A stretch of 64,000 nt of DNA from Symbiodinium natans (Eukaryota > Sar > Dinophyceae > Suessiales > Symbiodiniaceae): positions 427,001-491,000 of the forward strand of contig CAJNDS010002096.1 in the NCBI GenBank assembly GCA_905221605.1. The letters are read 5' to 3'. Of the stretch, positions 11,083 through 21,529 are shown piece after piece (position 1 is the stretch's first letter; the number at the start of each line of letters is the position of its first letter). The translations under genes were made by a program, and so were the position numbers. The notes under the pieces are model-generated. The model was not told where the DNA came from. It searched no databases and worked only from the letters and a program-made list of their open reading frames with translations.

Positions 11083-13926
11083 CTGCTTGCAGGTCTACAT
11101 CGTCTTCTTCGACTTCATCGAAACAAACAAGCCTGAACTTCAAGCGATAACGGAAACAAAAAGTGAGCACTTCGAACACAACCCGAAACAACACTTAAAC
11201 TTCAAATGAATGCCGAAGCGGCAACTTTTAGAACAACTTAGCAGCTGTTTTTTGAAGTTGTCGTTTGTCTTTATCTGTCTGTGTTTGTCTCTTTCTGGCT
11301 TTTCATGGCTTTATCTTGTCTTGATTTGTCTTTGTATGTCTATACATGACACTTTCGCTGAAAACAGCCCTGTGCGGATCTAGACCTTGACATCTGCTGC
11401 TGCAGGAGCAACACGGAAGGAATCGGAACAATAGACCGCTTTCACATTTGCATTCCGCACCATGCCAGGGCAGCACCCTGGAGCTGTACAAGCGTTTCAT
11501 TCAGCCGCTGGCCGAGCGCCCCTGAAGGTTTTTCAGATGATTTCAGATGACATCTTTTCAGGCGAGCTTATGTTGACCAGCGATGGGCCGATGATGAGCC
11601 GGAAGTGCTTCCAGCTGAGGCAGAAGAAGCATGTCAATGCAGCAGCGATACTTGTTCATAGTTGTTCTTGCAGTCCGGCAGCGTTGTTCAGCTGAGCTTC
11701 CATATGTGCTTCCGTAGCTCACTGCTAATGCCTGGGTGAGGCGCCTGAAACACCAGCAACACCAGTGCTTGCGCCTGACAATCGCTCATGCGATGTTTGC
11801 ACAGAGCATTTGAATACGCAGGCCCTTAAAAAACCTCGCATGCCGCATCACGTGACATGGTGCCAAGGGAGGAACCTAAGCGACGTTCCAGGCTCAATTC
11901 TCGCTGGTAGATCTGCACATGCTTTGCGTCACCTCACTTAACAATTATTTACAAGCTTCGCAAGCTTTTTTTAAGTGCAGGAAGGACCGCCATCGCCCGC
12001 GCCCCAGGATATGCCCGATTTGGCTGAGGGTATGACAAAGTCTTGTGTGATGCCGGTAGACCTGCTCCATCTTGCTCCTGGCACCAGTGTTTTACAACAG
12101 ACGCATCACAACAGGCCAGAACGCTGAAACTCTTCAAAGTAGCAGGGTGAGTTTTGGGGTTGCAACTGGGACTTCTGTCCCCAAAGAATGTGGCAAATGT
12201 GGCAAATGCGTTTCCAACGTTCAGGGTCAGGAGGATTAGGTTGAGGTTACCGCGTGGCGCGCGTGGCCGGGCACGTGGCTGTTGCCGAAGCATGGCAGTC
12301 GTTCTGGTCCAAATTGTACTCTCATTCAGGTGGCCAAAACTGATTGTTTTCATCCTAAAGAGAAAAACAGACAAGGTTCCGGCGTTCGCTTTGTGAGTCA
12401 TGTGCATCCGGTCCAAATGAATTACAGCAAGTATCACTGTCACGAGACAGCAGTCCAGGAGAAAAAAGGCATGCACACGGGAACAATCAAAACTCAATCC
12501 CAACTCGGCTCGGCCTTTTTTGGGTTATCAGGCTATCCGACGGCTCAGGCCTTGTTTTTGTTTTAGAGATGTCTTTCAGGCCTCCGTTCGATTGGGGTAG
12601 ACAAGACCCATCGACGCCAATGACGTGATATACACGCATTTAGTTGCCTTCAATAATTGAGGTACTTACTTCTGTCTGTGTAAACTGAACAGCCTTGAAG
12701 TCGAGGCCCTTTTAAGGCTTTTAGCGGTGCCGCAGCGATGCCAGGAAAATGTCTTTGAAGAGGGTCTCGCCTGAACTCCCCCCCCACAATATGCGAGCAT
12801 GTTCTAGCTGTTGCTGCCAAGCTTGTCTTCACGGTGGGTCTCCCCGCAAAATTGCTCGTAACATTACATGCTTAGGAGGGCTTCGGCCGTTGTAGCTATA
12901 GTTGCCTCAAATTGTTGAGGCAAAGGCAAGGAAAGGACTGCCAACACGGAGCACACGAAGCCTACAGCTTAGACATCACTGCTCACGTCGCTCGCATCAG
13001 CGCATGCAAGAGCCACACACAACATGTTGCAGCATGTTGAAGCTGTTAAGGTCAGACTCGGTGCAGGCATGTGCTGACATCAGTGGCCGCTCATCTTTGC
13101 AATCTTTCCGTGATGGCCGATTCGGTGATTGCCATCCCGTAAACCTCTCCAACCATTGAGAGGCAGTCCCAGACGGCATGTTGCAACCGAATGCGGCGAA
13201 TACAGGCAGCCCAAGCAGCGTTCTCAGAGACTCTCTGGCACTGTTGTGGGCAGGGTTGGGGGAAGTTGGCTAACGTTTGCGCTTTGAACCAAATACTTGG
13301 AGCCGCGACTACGCAGAGACCGCAGAGACATGCAGAGCAAACAAGAGCGTTCAAAAGCATACGGAAAAGCATGCGAGAAGACTAAGTCTAAGTAGGACGA
13401 AGCTCCGATCAACAAAGCTCGCGAACAGATCCTCGGGGGATGATGCCGCCAAAGGGCCTGTGTGCAGTTGGGCGATGCGAAGTGTACGATGGAACGTTTG
13501 CTGCCAATTTTACATGGTCAGCCTCAGCCGGCTTGACATCTTGTTTAGCCTGCGCAGTATGTCCCAGCGTTCTGGCCCACCATACATCTCAGGGACGAGA
13601 CATGGCGAGACTGACATCAAGATATCGCACGCTAGCCTGTGAAGGCGCTTGCAAAGGATGTCAACATTTTTTTTACACAACGCACGCCGGAGTCCGAATG
13701 TACAACAAGTGAACCGGGAGCAAAACTTTGGACACCACGATGCAGAGTGGGAAGAATCAGGTAACATCAAGTACTCCCTGTTAACCTTCGCACAACAGCG
13801 CCTTTGTCAACTCCACCTGAAGGAAACTGATTAGGCTTCCGATTTTGAGGCAATCTGTAGACAAAGACTGTAGGAGACCTTGGATGCAACAAACGGTTCC
13901 TTGATGGTTCATGTAAATGTGCAGCT

Positions 13927-15966
13927 ATGGGACCCGGAATGATCTTCACGGCTTGCCTTATCGCTTTGCAGTTGCAGCTGGCTGTCCCCACTTCTGAAGC
14001 ATCAGACGGTAACTTCACGCTGTCTTTTCTGGATGGCTGGCATTCACAATACGGTCAAGACCAAAGGATTATGAGGTGGCTCTACAATGAAGAAGCCGCA
14101 GAAGCTGCGAACGATGTCGCACATGGACGTGCCCATCGCCAGGGAATCTTCATCGAGCTCGGTGCTGGTGACGGGCTCGCCGGCAGCAATTCTTTAGCTT
14201 TCGAGCAGAAGCTTGGCTGGACTGGGCTCCTGATTGAGCCGGTGCAGTACTTCTACGAGCAGCTGCAGATCAACCGCCCGCACGCCACCTGCGTGCACGC
14301 TTGCGTTGCAGGGGCGACCGGCCCAAAGTCCTTCGCAGAGAGCGGAGTCAATAGTGGCACAACCGGGCGCCTGGTTGCTTCAAGCAATCTTGATAATCTC
14401 ATTGAGATGACCTGCCAAACGTTAGGCGATCTGATCGATATGCACCTTGGGGAGATGGGACGGCACATCGACTTCCTGTCGCTTGACACGGAAGGTACGG
14501 AGCTAGAGATACTCGGAACTTTCGATTTCGACAGGCACCAGGTGGATGTAATGAGCATTGAGATCGACGATGCTCTTTCGCAAGAAGCCTACCGGCGCTT
14601 AACTCGCTTGCTCAAGCGGAAGGGCTTCCGATTCCTTGACAGACTGCTGGTGGATGAAATTTGGGTACGGACACCTGGACCGCAGTCTGACCCTACTTGC
14701 ATTTACCCTTCCCTGCATTTAGAGGGTGCACGGCCTCATGCAGGCACATATTCTTGGGGTAGTCTGCGGAAGGTACTCACAAGCCTGCGGGATGTTCTTC
14801 TTCAGCAGCCGTTGGAGGCTTTCGATGAAGGTGTCTTATCTGGGGAGCCAAAGGAGTTATTGGCAGTGAATTACTTCTTCTACCAATGGACGGAAGCGGA
14901 CTTGCAGGAGTGGGAAATGGCATGCCCAGCAGGCATGTTGACTCTAGGTCTTGCTTTCGTGCTGTTTCACAACCGTTTCGGTGCAGCCACACCATGGGCT
15001 TTGACAAAAGAGTTTCGCCAGCAATCGGTGTTCCATCACACGGAGCGAATCCTTCGTCTGGAGCGGATTGCAGACTTTGTGGGTCAGGTGAGGGAGTCGG
15101 AGCTGTCGGCTAGCCCCTTTGTGTTTCGCTTCCCCTTAGGCAGGGCCTGGCACTCAACGAGTTTCGAGCAGCTCCTGGAGGCGCGATGGCCCATTTTTGG
15201 ATTCCTGGATGTCGCCGCAAAGCGCGTTGGGAACTCGGGGCACTTGATCGAGTCCAGCAGTTACAGGGGGGTAGAGGAGCGGCGCCCGCTCTTCTTGCCA
15301 ACGATGCGCTGCCAGCTTGAGCTTGTTCCACACACTGACATGGTCCGTGTCGTGCACAAATCTCCACTACTTCGCAGGGGCAAGCACCGTTCCATGCAAA
15401 GCTTGCTTTTGAATGCCGATGCGTGCAGCATGCTTGCAACCGCTGCTGGCAACTTTCACCAAGCTCGCAGTGAGGTTGAGAGGCTGATTCGAGTTGAGCC
15501 TGCTAAACTCATGACTTTTGATATTCTGCAGAACTGGACAGCCGCTTGTTCACATCCTCGGTCGACTGAAAAATGCACGCTTGACTCGGCTGAGGAATGT
15601 GCCGCTCTCTTGGATGACCACCGAAGAGTTCCGAAACGTTGCTTGCAAGTTCGCCGTTCAGGTGGCTCGCCTTCGACCCTGCGCCTGAGACGCAGGATCC
15701 GCCTGCGAAGTACACGAGCAGGCTTCTGGATAGAGGAAGGCGAGAGGCTTTTTCGGGAGTTTGTGGCGAAGTACGACCTACAAGTGGCTCTATGGGCAGC
15801 AGGTCAAGTGGAGCTTGCACCCCACAAAGGCAATGTGGACAGCCGTAGCACATCTGACACGTGGCCAACCGCGGAGGAAGTGAAGCATCGAGAGACGATG
15901 TTTGGAGTTTTGAACTCTCTCCAGCAGATGTTGTTCTTCCCAGATGATCTGTTGCCACCACTTTGA
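13927..15966 (+). CDS. FkbM-family methyltransferase with signal peptide and long unknown C-terminus
   Basis: One uninterrupted frame of 679 codons, the clearest gene in the window. Residues 1-26 form a signal peptide or anchor (MIFTACLIALQLQLAV core). Residues about 40-247 fit the FkbM / Methyltransf_21 fold. SQYGQD precedes the glycine motif FIELGAGDG (75-83) for S-adenosylmethionine, then an acidic end of strand 2 in LLIEP (101-105), LSLDTEGTELEIL (184-196), VMSIEID (208-214), and the closing GFRFLDRLLVDEIWV (233-247). This family commonly O-methylates sugars and other small substrates. The substrate here cannot be read from sequence. Residues 250-679 match nothing I know. They are rich in Arg, Leu and His, with no repeats or membrane helices. 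The start ATG lies only two bases after an AG at 13923-13924, so the first exon or a trans-splice site may end there. Lack of introns suggests a retroposed or recently acquired gene. Confidence 0.85.
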   Translation: MGPGMIFTACLIALQLQLAVPTSEASDGNFTLSFLDGWHSQYGQDQRIMRWLYNEEAAEAANDVAHGRAHRQGIFIELGAGDGLAGSNSLAFEQKLGWTGLLIEPVQYFYEQLQINRPHATCVHACVAGATGPKSFAESGVNSGTTGRLVASSNLDNLIEMTCQTLGDLIDMHLGEMGRHIDFLSLDTEGTELEILGTFDFDRHQVDVMSIEIDDALSQEAYRRLTRLLKRKGFRFLDRLLVDEIWVRTPGPQSDPTCIYPSLHLEGARPHAGTYSWGSLRKVLTSLRDVLLQQPLEAFDEGVLSGEPKELLAVNYFFYQWTEADLQEWEMACPAGMLTLGLAFVLFHNRFGAATPWALTKEFRQQSVFHHTERILRLERIADFVGQVRESELSASPFVFRFPLGRAWHSTSFEQLLEARWPIFGFLDVAAKRVGNSGHLIESSSYRGVEERRPLFLPTMRCQLELVPHTDMVRVVHKSPLLRRGKHRSMQSLLLNADACSMLATAAGNFHQARSEVERLIRVEPAKLMTFDILQNWTAACSHPRSTEKCTLDSAEECAALLDDHRRVPKRCLQVRRSGGSPSTLRLRRRIRLRSTRAGFWIEEGERLFREFVAKYDLQVALWAAGQVELAPHKGNVDSRSTSDTWPTAEEVKHRETMFGVLNSLQQMLFFPDDLLPPL

Positions 15967-17714
15967 CTTTTTGCTCACGGCATCCCACTGGCCTTCCGAT
16001 CCGCATGCGCCAGAACGTGGTATGCCCTGGCTCCTGGCATGACCATCCAATGCTGTCCTGCTTTCAGGGTGTTTGTGCCGTAGAGAAGCAGTTGGCGAGC
16101 TGGCGCTGTTTCAGGTCTGCAGAACATGTTGCTCCAAAACAAGTGGGCTTGCTTGTGATCCGCGCGTGAAGCTAAATGCGACTGCATCACGGTTCAGGTC
16201 ACGGCGTCTAGGTCCAGGTTTCGGTAGCGCATCTGCAAAGATCGAAGCCGAAATGTGTAGATGGGCGCAAATGATGCGGAGTGTGCACACTTTCCCAACT
16301 GCATGTAGCAGTATGTAGCAGTCTGCGGCTTAATCTCGATAGTACTTGTCGTATGTACGCGACTCGCCGCGACTCAGCTAAGGCTGGTCTTCAGTTAGTC
16401 CAACGGGTCTGGAACAGTTTGCGCAGCAGACTTTGGCGGAGGCGTGTCTGTAGAGGATCATTTGCAATGCGAGAAGCGGACCGAATATGTTGCAGTCTTG
16501 TGATTCCACGCCAGGCCAGGAGCTGGGATGAGCCTTACGCCAGGCAAGCTTTTCAGTTTCCTCTCTAGCATTTTGCCACTCAGAGGGTCGGATACGCTCA
16601 TGCCTTGACAGCCTGGAACCAGGCACAATCAGCATGCCGTCCACACGCAGTTCTTTGAAGGACACGGCTCAGCCTTGGCAGTTGTCGGGGTTATTGCAAG
16701 TATTGGCGTGCAGAGCGTTCGCGAGCGTGCGCCCTGCACCGCCTATCACCCCCTCTCTGGTGCTTCCCAGCAGCCCGGCCAACAGCGGACTTTGATGAGC
16801 AAATCGCAGCGCACAGCATTGGAGAAGTGAATTCGTCGCCCCCACTCCACGCAACATTCCGCGAGGAAGCGGGGTGATGACTCGCTTTCTGGCTCGCGGG
16901 GGCAGGATATCGCGATGTTTTCGAAATGTGCTGCAATCAGAATTTACATTGGGAAGTGGCCTCGGGCGAGAAACGGCGAAAGCTAGAGCCGCCCGCAATA
17001 CATTCAACGCGCTTCGATCACTCTCGGGGACGATTTGCCTCGGCAAGTTAGTGTGGCCTATGTCTGCCGTTGTAGTCTGCCGCACGCAATGCTCCACGTA
17101 CCAAGCTGCCGTGTACATATGTATATATGTTTATGTATATATGTCTTTTTAACGTAGAGAGGCTTTTGGGATTTACTACGATGAGCATGTTTTCATGCAG
17201 AGAAGACTGCGATAGCTTTGTGGAGCATGCGAGAAGAGCTGGCCTAACGATTCCTAGGAATATGTAGCAATGATTTGCGGCGCGTTGGTGTATTTCAGGT
17301 TGTTCCGGATTGTCACATTAGGAGGCTCGAAGGTTGCCAAGTTCCTACATTGCGATGTACATTCGCAGCAGTTAGGACAAAGCGATCTTTAAGAGACGAC
17401 CTTCTGTTGAGCCTACAAAGCAAAGTCGTGCAGATTGCACGCCAACACATGTTCACCGGAAAGGCTGGGAAGCCTTGCAAGATGCACCTGAACTAAACAG
17501 TATAATCAACAAAGATGCATACCCTTGTCATACCCGAACTGGTGCCTGTAATTGAGCTAGTACACGTCAAGTCTCACTATCGAACGTTGACCGAATCGGA
17601 AACAAGTCTCGCTACATGTGTTCAGTTGCTTTCGCGACCTGCTTGGTAGCCAGCTGATGCATCTTGCATCAAAGCATCACTGGGGCTCTCTTAGGGCCCC
17701 AACAGCCTAGAGCA
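15967..17714. other. 3' flank of the methyltransferase gene, no supported gene
   Basis: Short frames occur on both strands, but none has coding composition or a recognisable motif. A short run of GTATATAT/GTTTATGTATATATG words near 17115-17143 repeats the theme of the 9.6 kb array. Confidence 0.4.
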
Positions 17715-17936
17715 TTGAGCTACCACTGCCCGGTTGGATCACCTCAGCTCGACAGTTTTGGCGATCCTGAATACTTGCATGACTTTGTAGAGTTGACTGA
17801 ATTGCAGGCTCTCAAGAGCAGGAATATTCAGCTGGCAGATATCCTGACGATGCCAGGAGAAAGCCCGACCCCTACATCAGCTAGTTTCACAATGCAACAA
17901 CACACATGCCTCCTGACACGGGCATTCACTCGCTGA
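17715..17936 (+). CDS. Candidate exon, unknown protein
   Basis: The frame contains DSFGDPEYLHDFVELTEL and then QALKSRNIQLADIL, an amphipathic and acidic run typical of real protein. It ends at a TGA at 17934-17936. The left boundary is uncertain, because the open frame extends to 17664 with less convincing sequence. No domain is recognised. A minus-strand frame at 17938-18384 that also looks protein-like lies directly beside it, so the two may be convergent gene ends, or one may be spurious. Confidence 0.3.
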   Translation: MSYHCPVGSPQLDSFGDPEYLHDFVELTELQALKSRNIQLADILTMPGESPTPTSASFTMQQHTCLLTRAFTR

Positions 17937-17937
17937 C

Positions 17938-18160
17938 TCAGGTGGGAGCACTCGCCCCCTCTATCTGCTGCCGGGTAAGTCTGGCACGATTGAATCTTTT
18001 TTTCAAGGAACAATGCGAGTGCAATATGCAATAATGTGCATGGGGCGGAAGCACCTCGGCATGGTTCGACAGATCATGGTCAACTGTGTGGTCAACACCC
18101 ACATCGAAGGCTCGACACATCTTCGTGTAGATCCGTTCTAGATCTTCTGGGACTCCAGAA
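17938..18160 (-). CDS. Candidate minus-strand exon, unknown protein
   Basis: After an acceptor-like TGTGGGCTAG on the minus strand, the frame reads DSGVPEDLERIYTKMCRAF and continues DVGVDHTVDHDLSNHAEVL with several histidines. Residue choice is protein-like, and the frame is open for 148 codons in total. A competing plus-strand frame at 18172-18423 (containing DTWDATIGFVSGNDFSACV) also looks plausible, so at most one of the two is real. No family is recognised. Confidence 0.25.
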
Positions 18161-18491
18161 TCTAGCCCACATTGGAGACAGGGAAATGCGCTTCCACTTG
18201 TGCTGGCCTCATCTCTGGCGACACATGGGACGCGACAATTGGCTTCGTTTCTGGCAATGACTTTTCCGCTTGCGTGTTTGGTTCGTCTTCTCAGGATCCA
18301 ACAAATCCTTGGGCGGAAGATGTCCTGCGCCTTTGCGAGAAGCAAGGTCACGAAGTCGCGGGTGCGCCTGCCAGCGTCGCTCACGACTCACAACGTTCGC
18401 AAAAGAGTTTTTGGTGTGGGTAACTGGGCTTGCAACATGCTCTAGCAATACAGTCAAATCATAATTTATGTTGCGGCATTGCCCAATCCTT

Positions 18492-18616
18492 CCCCCCCCC
18501 CCCCCCCCCCCCCCCCCCGGCGCCCACACCCCCCCCCCCCTCCCCCTCCCACTCCTTCCCCCTCGCGCCCCACACCCCCGCTCCCTCCCGACACCCCCGC
18601 CCGCCCCCCCCCCCTC
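18492..18616. repeat. Poly-C / C-rich low-complexity block
   Basis: A run of 27 C is followed by about 100 bases of C blocks broken by CACAC, TCCC and GCG. Translation gives PPPP-rich frames, and the complementary strand gives glycine-rich frames. Both are artefacts. Confidence 0.95.
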
Positions 18617-18650
18617 AACCACCTGTGGTCTGGTTTGTGGTGGTGGGTGT

Positions 18651-18858
18651 GGGTTTAGGATTTATGGGATTTTTAGGGTTTCAGAATTTAGGGTGTTCAT
18701 GGTTTTGTGGGTTTTAGTCCGGGTACCCCCCCGCCCCCCCCCACGCGCGCGCCCCGCGGTGTGGCAGTGGGTTTGGGTTTAGGGCTTCTGGTTCAAGGCT
18801 CTAGCGTTGGAGGGCTTTAGGGTTTCAGGGCAGAGCTTTTTAGGGCTTTGGGCTTGGG
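18651..18858. repeat. Degenerate TTTAGGG telomere-like repeats, G-strand
   Basis: GGGTTTAGG, TTTTTAGGGTTTC, AATTTAGGGTG, GGGTTTTAG, GGGTTTAGGGC and CTTTAGGGTTTCAGGG recur through about 200 bases, all with the G-rich strand on top. TTTAGGG is the usual telomere repeat of dinoflagellates. The units are diverged and spaced, so this is an interstitial, decayed tract and not an active telomere. Confidence 0.55.
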
Positions 18859-18941
18859 GCGGCAGACACCTGACCACTTTATTGATGATTCCGTGTCGCC
18901 GTGTCTACAAAACCCACACACAAAGCCTAACCATATACATC

Positions 18942-19025
18942 TACCCTAGACCTAGTTTGCCCTAAACCCTAGAATCAGTCACCCTAAACAAACCTTTTAA
19001 ACATCTTGAAACCCTTAAACCCTAT
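18942..19025. repeat. Degenerate CCCTAAA telomere-like repeats, C-strand
   Basis: ACCCTAGACC, GCCCTAAACCCTAG, ACCCTAAAC and AACCCTTAAACCCTA lie in about 85 bases with the C-rich strand on top. That is the opposite orientation to the tract just before it. Together the two make a head-to-head arrangement. Confidence 0.55.
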
Positions 19026-19952
19026 CAAGCACAAGAGTGAGGGGGGGTCCCTAAACCCGGGGTGGGGGGATAGGGGCCCGCAGAGCGTGTGACCACACCT
19101 TGCTTTCATGATCCTATCTGTATATGTAGCAGATACGGTAGCATGATGTCTCGTGCAGGCCGCTTCGACTTGAGTCCGGCCATGGTCACGGGCTAAGAGA
19201 CCGTGGTTCTCATACGTCACCTCATGAGGAGAGGAGCGAGGAGATGAGCAAGGAGAGGCAAAGCCAGGAACAGTGAAGGAATTCACGAAGCAACATGGAC
19301 ATCGCGCGAACCCAAAGAATCAAGGATGATACTGCCACTGTCCTAGCCTCATGCCGTTGACTGCAGGCTGGACGCAATGTCGTGCCAAGTTGGAATGATA
19401 CTGCACATATGGGACCCCATATGGCCCATATGTATTGATCCGACACATCGGCTCTCTTTTTTTGTCACACCGGCGCTTGGAACGCAGGAACGCGCACGTT
19501 TTGGCTTTCAAAGCAATGCCGTTTGTCACCGGATGTAGCCGATAATTAGTTGCGCGATGCCTGGGCAAATGCCTCTTGCATTGCAGGGCTATCGGTCCGA
19601 AGCTTGCCTGCTGCAAACTCTTGCGCGGCAAGCTGTTCCAAATTAGGCAGGTGTCAACGCTCTTTCATGCCATTTCAACCAACTCGACTTAGCTGCGATG
19701 CACAGCCGCATATACTTTCATATTGCCTGTCACATGCAAAGCGTAAACGGCATGGGCTTACCCCAGAAATAGTTGGCGGTGCGTTGCAATCACAACATTG
19801 ACTCGTGGACTCGATGATGGGTGATTGGCGTAGCATCTGACACAGGAGCAGCTGCAACGTCGAGAAATCCCTTCCCCAGTACCAAAACCGCCCCAACCTT
19901 CCCTCTCAAGAACAATATGACCTGGCCGGAAAGAGATGTCCAGGGAACGCAC

Positions 19953-20230
19953 TTAAACTTCAACTCGAAGGCCTGAACCCTGTTTAAAGTCCATAAGACC
20001 CCAACCCCGTAGCAGGTTTTGTAATGGATTCGTGTAGTATTCGGGGTACGGATTGCATGGGTAGGACACGCCATCGGCATTTATCAGAATTTTCTTGAAG
20101 TTGAAGTTGCCTTGATCGGTGGCCAGTTGAACTTGCAAACGTAGTCGCTCCTTTGGCTTCTTGACCGTGGCCGGGTCAGATATGTCAGATCCTGTTCGGA
20201 GTTGCTCGGATGCTGTTTTCAGCATATTTG
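19953..20230 (-). CDS. Candidate exon with glutathione-peroxidase-like C-terminal motif
   Basis: The minus-strand frame carries GNFNFKKILINADG, followed by VSYPCNPYPEYYTNPLQ and LL. In glutathione peroxidases the last conserved block is a WNF-x-KF-hydrophobic-hydrophobic segment, then DG, a Pro/Tyr-rich loop and a final LL. The order and spacing here are similar, but the Trp of the catalytic tetrad is replaced (GNF instead of WNF). The active-site Cys or Sec region and the NVASxCG block were not found upstream. The frame continues through a basic stretch (KKPKERLRLQVQL). It could be a diverged thioredoxin-fold protein, or chance. Other minus-strand exon candidates lie at 21.3-21.8 kb. Confidence 0.3.
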
Positions 20231-20344
20231 GCTTTGGTGTGAGTTTACACGCGGTTGCTTCGTGCGCTCTCGTACAAAGGACTGTGTGATGAGCGCATGA
20301 TTCGACCACACGCAGTGCCATCTAAGAATGCATCCTTTCAGGTG

Positions 20345-20465
20345 AAAACTGGGTCTGCAGGTGAGCTAACATGGCAACGACTGGCTCAGATTGCTGCATT
20401 CGTGGGCACAGCGCTGCAGTTGCCGTTTGTAGTTTGTAGATCAGCTTCGGTGAGGAGTTGAGCGA
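20345..20465 (-). CDS. Candidate minus-strand exon, unknown protein
   Basis: The frame contains SSPKLIYKLQTATAALC and then PRMQQSEPVVAMLAHLQTQF, which is helical and protein-like. A second frame over the same bases (QLLTEADLQTTNGNCSAV) is also open, so the reading frame is not settled. It lies between the 20.0 kb and 21.3 kb candidates and could belong to the same transcript. Confidence 0.22.
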
Positions 20466-21306
20466 AGCGAAAATGAGTGCACAACTTCGCTGCACGTGAC
20501 AGGAGAGAGGGAGAGGCAAGGCTGGTCCTGAGAGAGCTGTTCTGGGCACAGTATCTCTTCAAGGTCCAGTAGCATCGGCATGCCGCACATGTCAGCACAC
20601 TATTCGAAGAGCATCGAACAGCCCTTACACAACACGAACCGGACCCGTTCAAGAAGCCTTGACGCAGGCACGCACGTCGCTGCGACATCGAGCGAAACAA
20701 AAGCGTAGCAAAATGTGCATGGGGGACTTTGGCAGCAGCGCGATCTAGGCCACAAAGACGGAACGCACCCGCCTGGGCGTACCTGGGCAAGCAAGCGCGA
20801 GGCACGAATGCAGAAATGTTCGCAAAGCGACGCGGCCAAGAATCCACGGGGCAGGACGTCGAGGCAAGAGCGCGGCCGAATTGTCTGGCCTAGGCACCGC
20901 GGAGACAAAAACAACTTTCAGTTGCCTGCCGAACGTTTTCAAAGGACAACGGAGGCTTCAAGTGGACAGGACCAAGTGCCCATCCTCGCAGGCCTTCGAG
21001 TGGTGCACCCTCTTCGGTCATTCTCATACCGCAGGCCTTGTTTTGCATCAACATGCATTTCAAGAGGCAAGACCCGTGTGGACCGAATCTGACTGGTCCA
21101 GTCCCGAGGGGCCTGTCGAGAATGGACCGGGCCAGTCGAGACACAGGTCAGGCAGGCGTATCTGCTCCGAGGCCCAGGCGATGGGCAAAAAGCAATGAGC
21201 TAAGGACTTCGGCAACACGTAGATCGAGTCTTGCATAGTCTTGCTGCATTGTTTCCGGCTTGCGACTCGCACAAGTGCTCCCATGGCATACCTTTTTACC
21301 ACATAC

Positions 21307-21453
21307 CCGGAATCTGGCTACAAGGGCTGTGTACAAAGCCGTCGTCTTGAAGGCTTCAGTCTTCATCTTCGTAAGACTGCCTAGCTTTTTCAGATCTCCG
21401 GGCACCCATGTTAAGAAGGTGTTGCTTCCGTCTCGGATGCCATGTTCCACCAC
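21307..21453 (-). CDS. Candidate internal exon, unknown protein, phase 0
   Basis: On the minus strand a TTTGCAG acceptor directly precedes GTGGTGGAACATGGC, and the exon closes at TTCCGG before a GTATGT donor. The 49 codons read VVEHGIRDGSNTFLTW, then GDLKKLGSLTKMKTEAF and TALYTALVARFR. The exon is flanked by near-consensus splice signals and has good coding composition. It lies just downstream, in minus-strand direction, of the PD-(D/E)XK-like exon, but the phases of the two do not join simply. A second, diverged copy of its 3' end lies at 22675-22735. No domain is recognised. Confidence 0.4.
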
Positions 21454-21529
21454 CTGCAAATCCGTACCGGTCTTTGCATTCTCCGTTGCCATGCCTCGTG
21501 GGTTGTAAGGAGGTCATGGCAACTCTTAC

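Larger units (their letters stand above)
8247..13926. other. Non-coding stretch dominated by repeats
   Basis: AT-rich sequence at 8.4-8.65 kb, a CA tract at 9.42 kb, the long GTATATAT array, the GGGGCAAGT arrays, and CCCTAAACC-type telomere-like words near 10.99-11.08 kb. From 11.2 to 13.9 kb I find many short frames but none with clear coding composition. The last 300 bases probably hold the promoter and 5' UTR of the methyltransferase gene. Confidence 0.45.

Noticed and set aside
18209-18622. Minus-strand glycine-rich frame over the poly-C block
   Set aside because: A low-complexity artefact of the C tract.
20715-21092. 125-codon plus-strand frame
   Set aside because: It overlaps the flank of the better supported minus-strand exons and has no clear coding pattern of its own.
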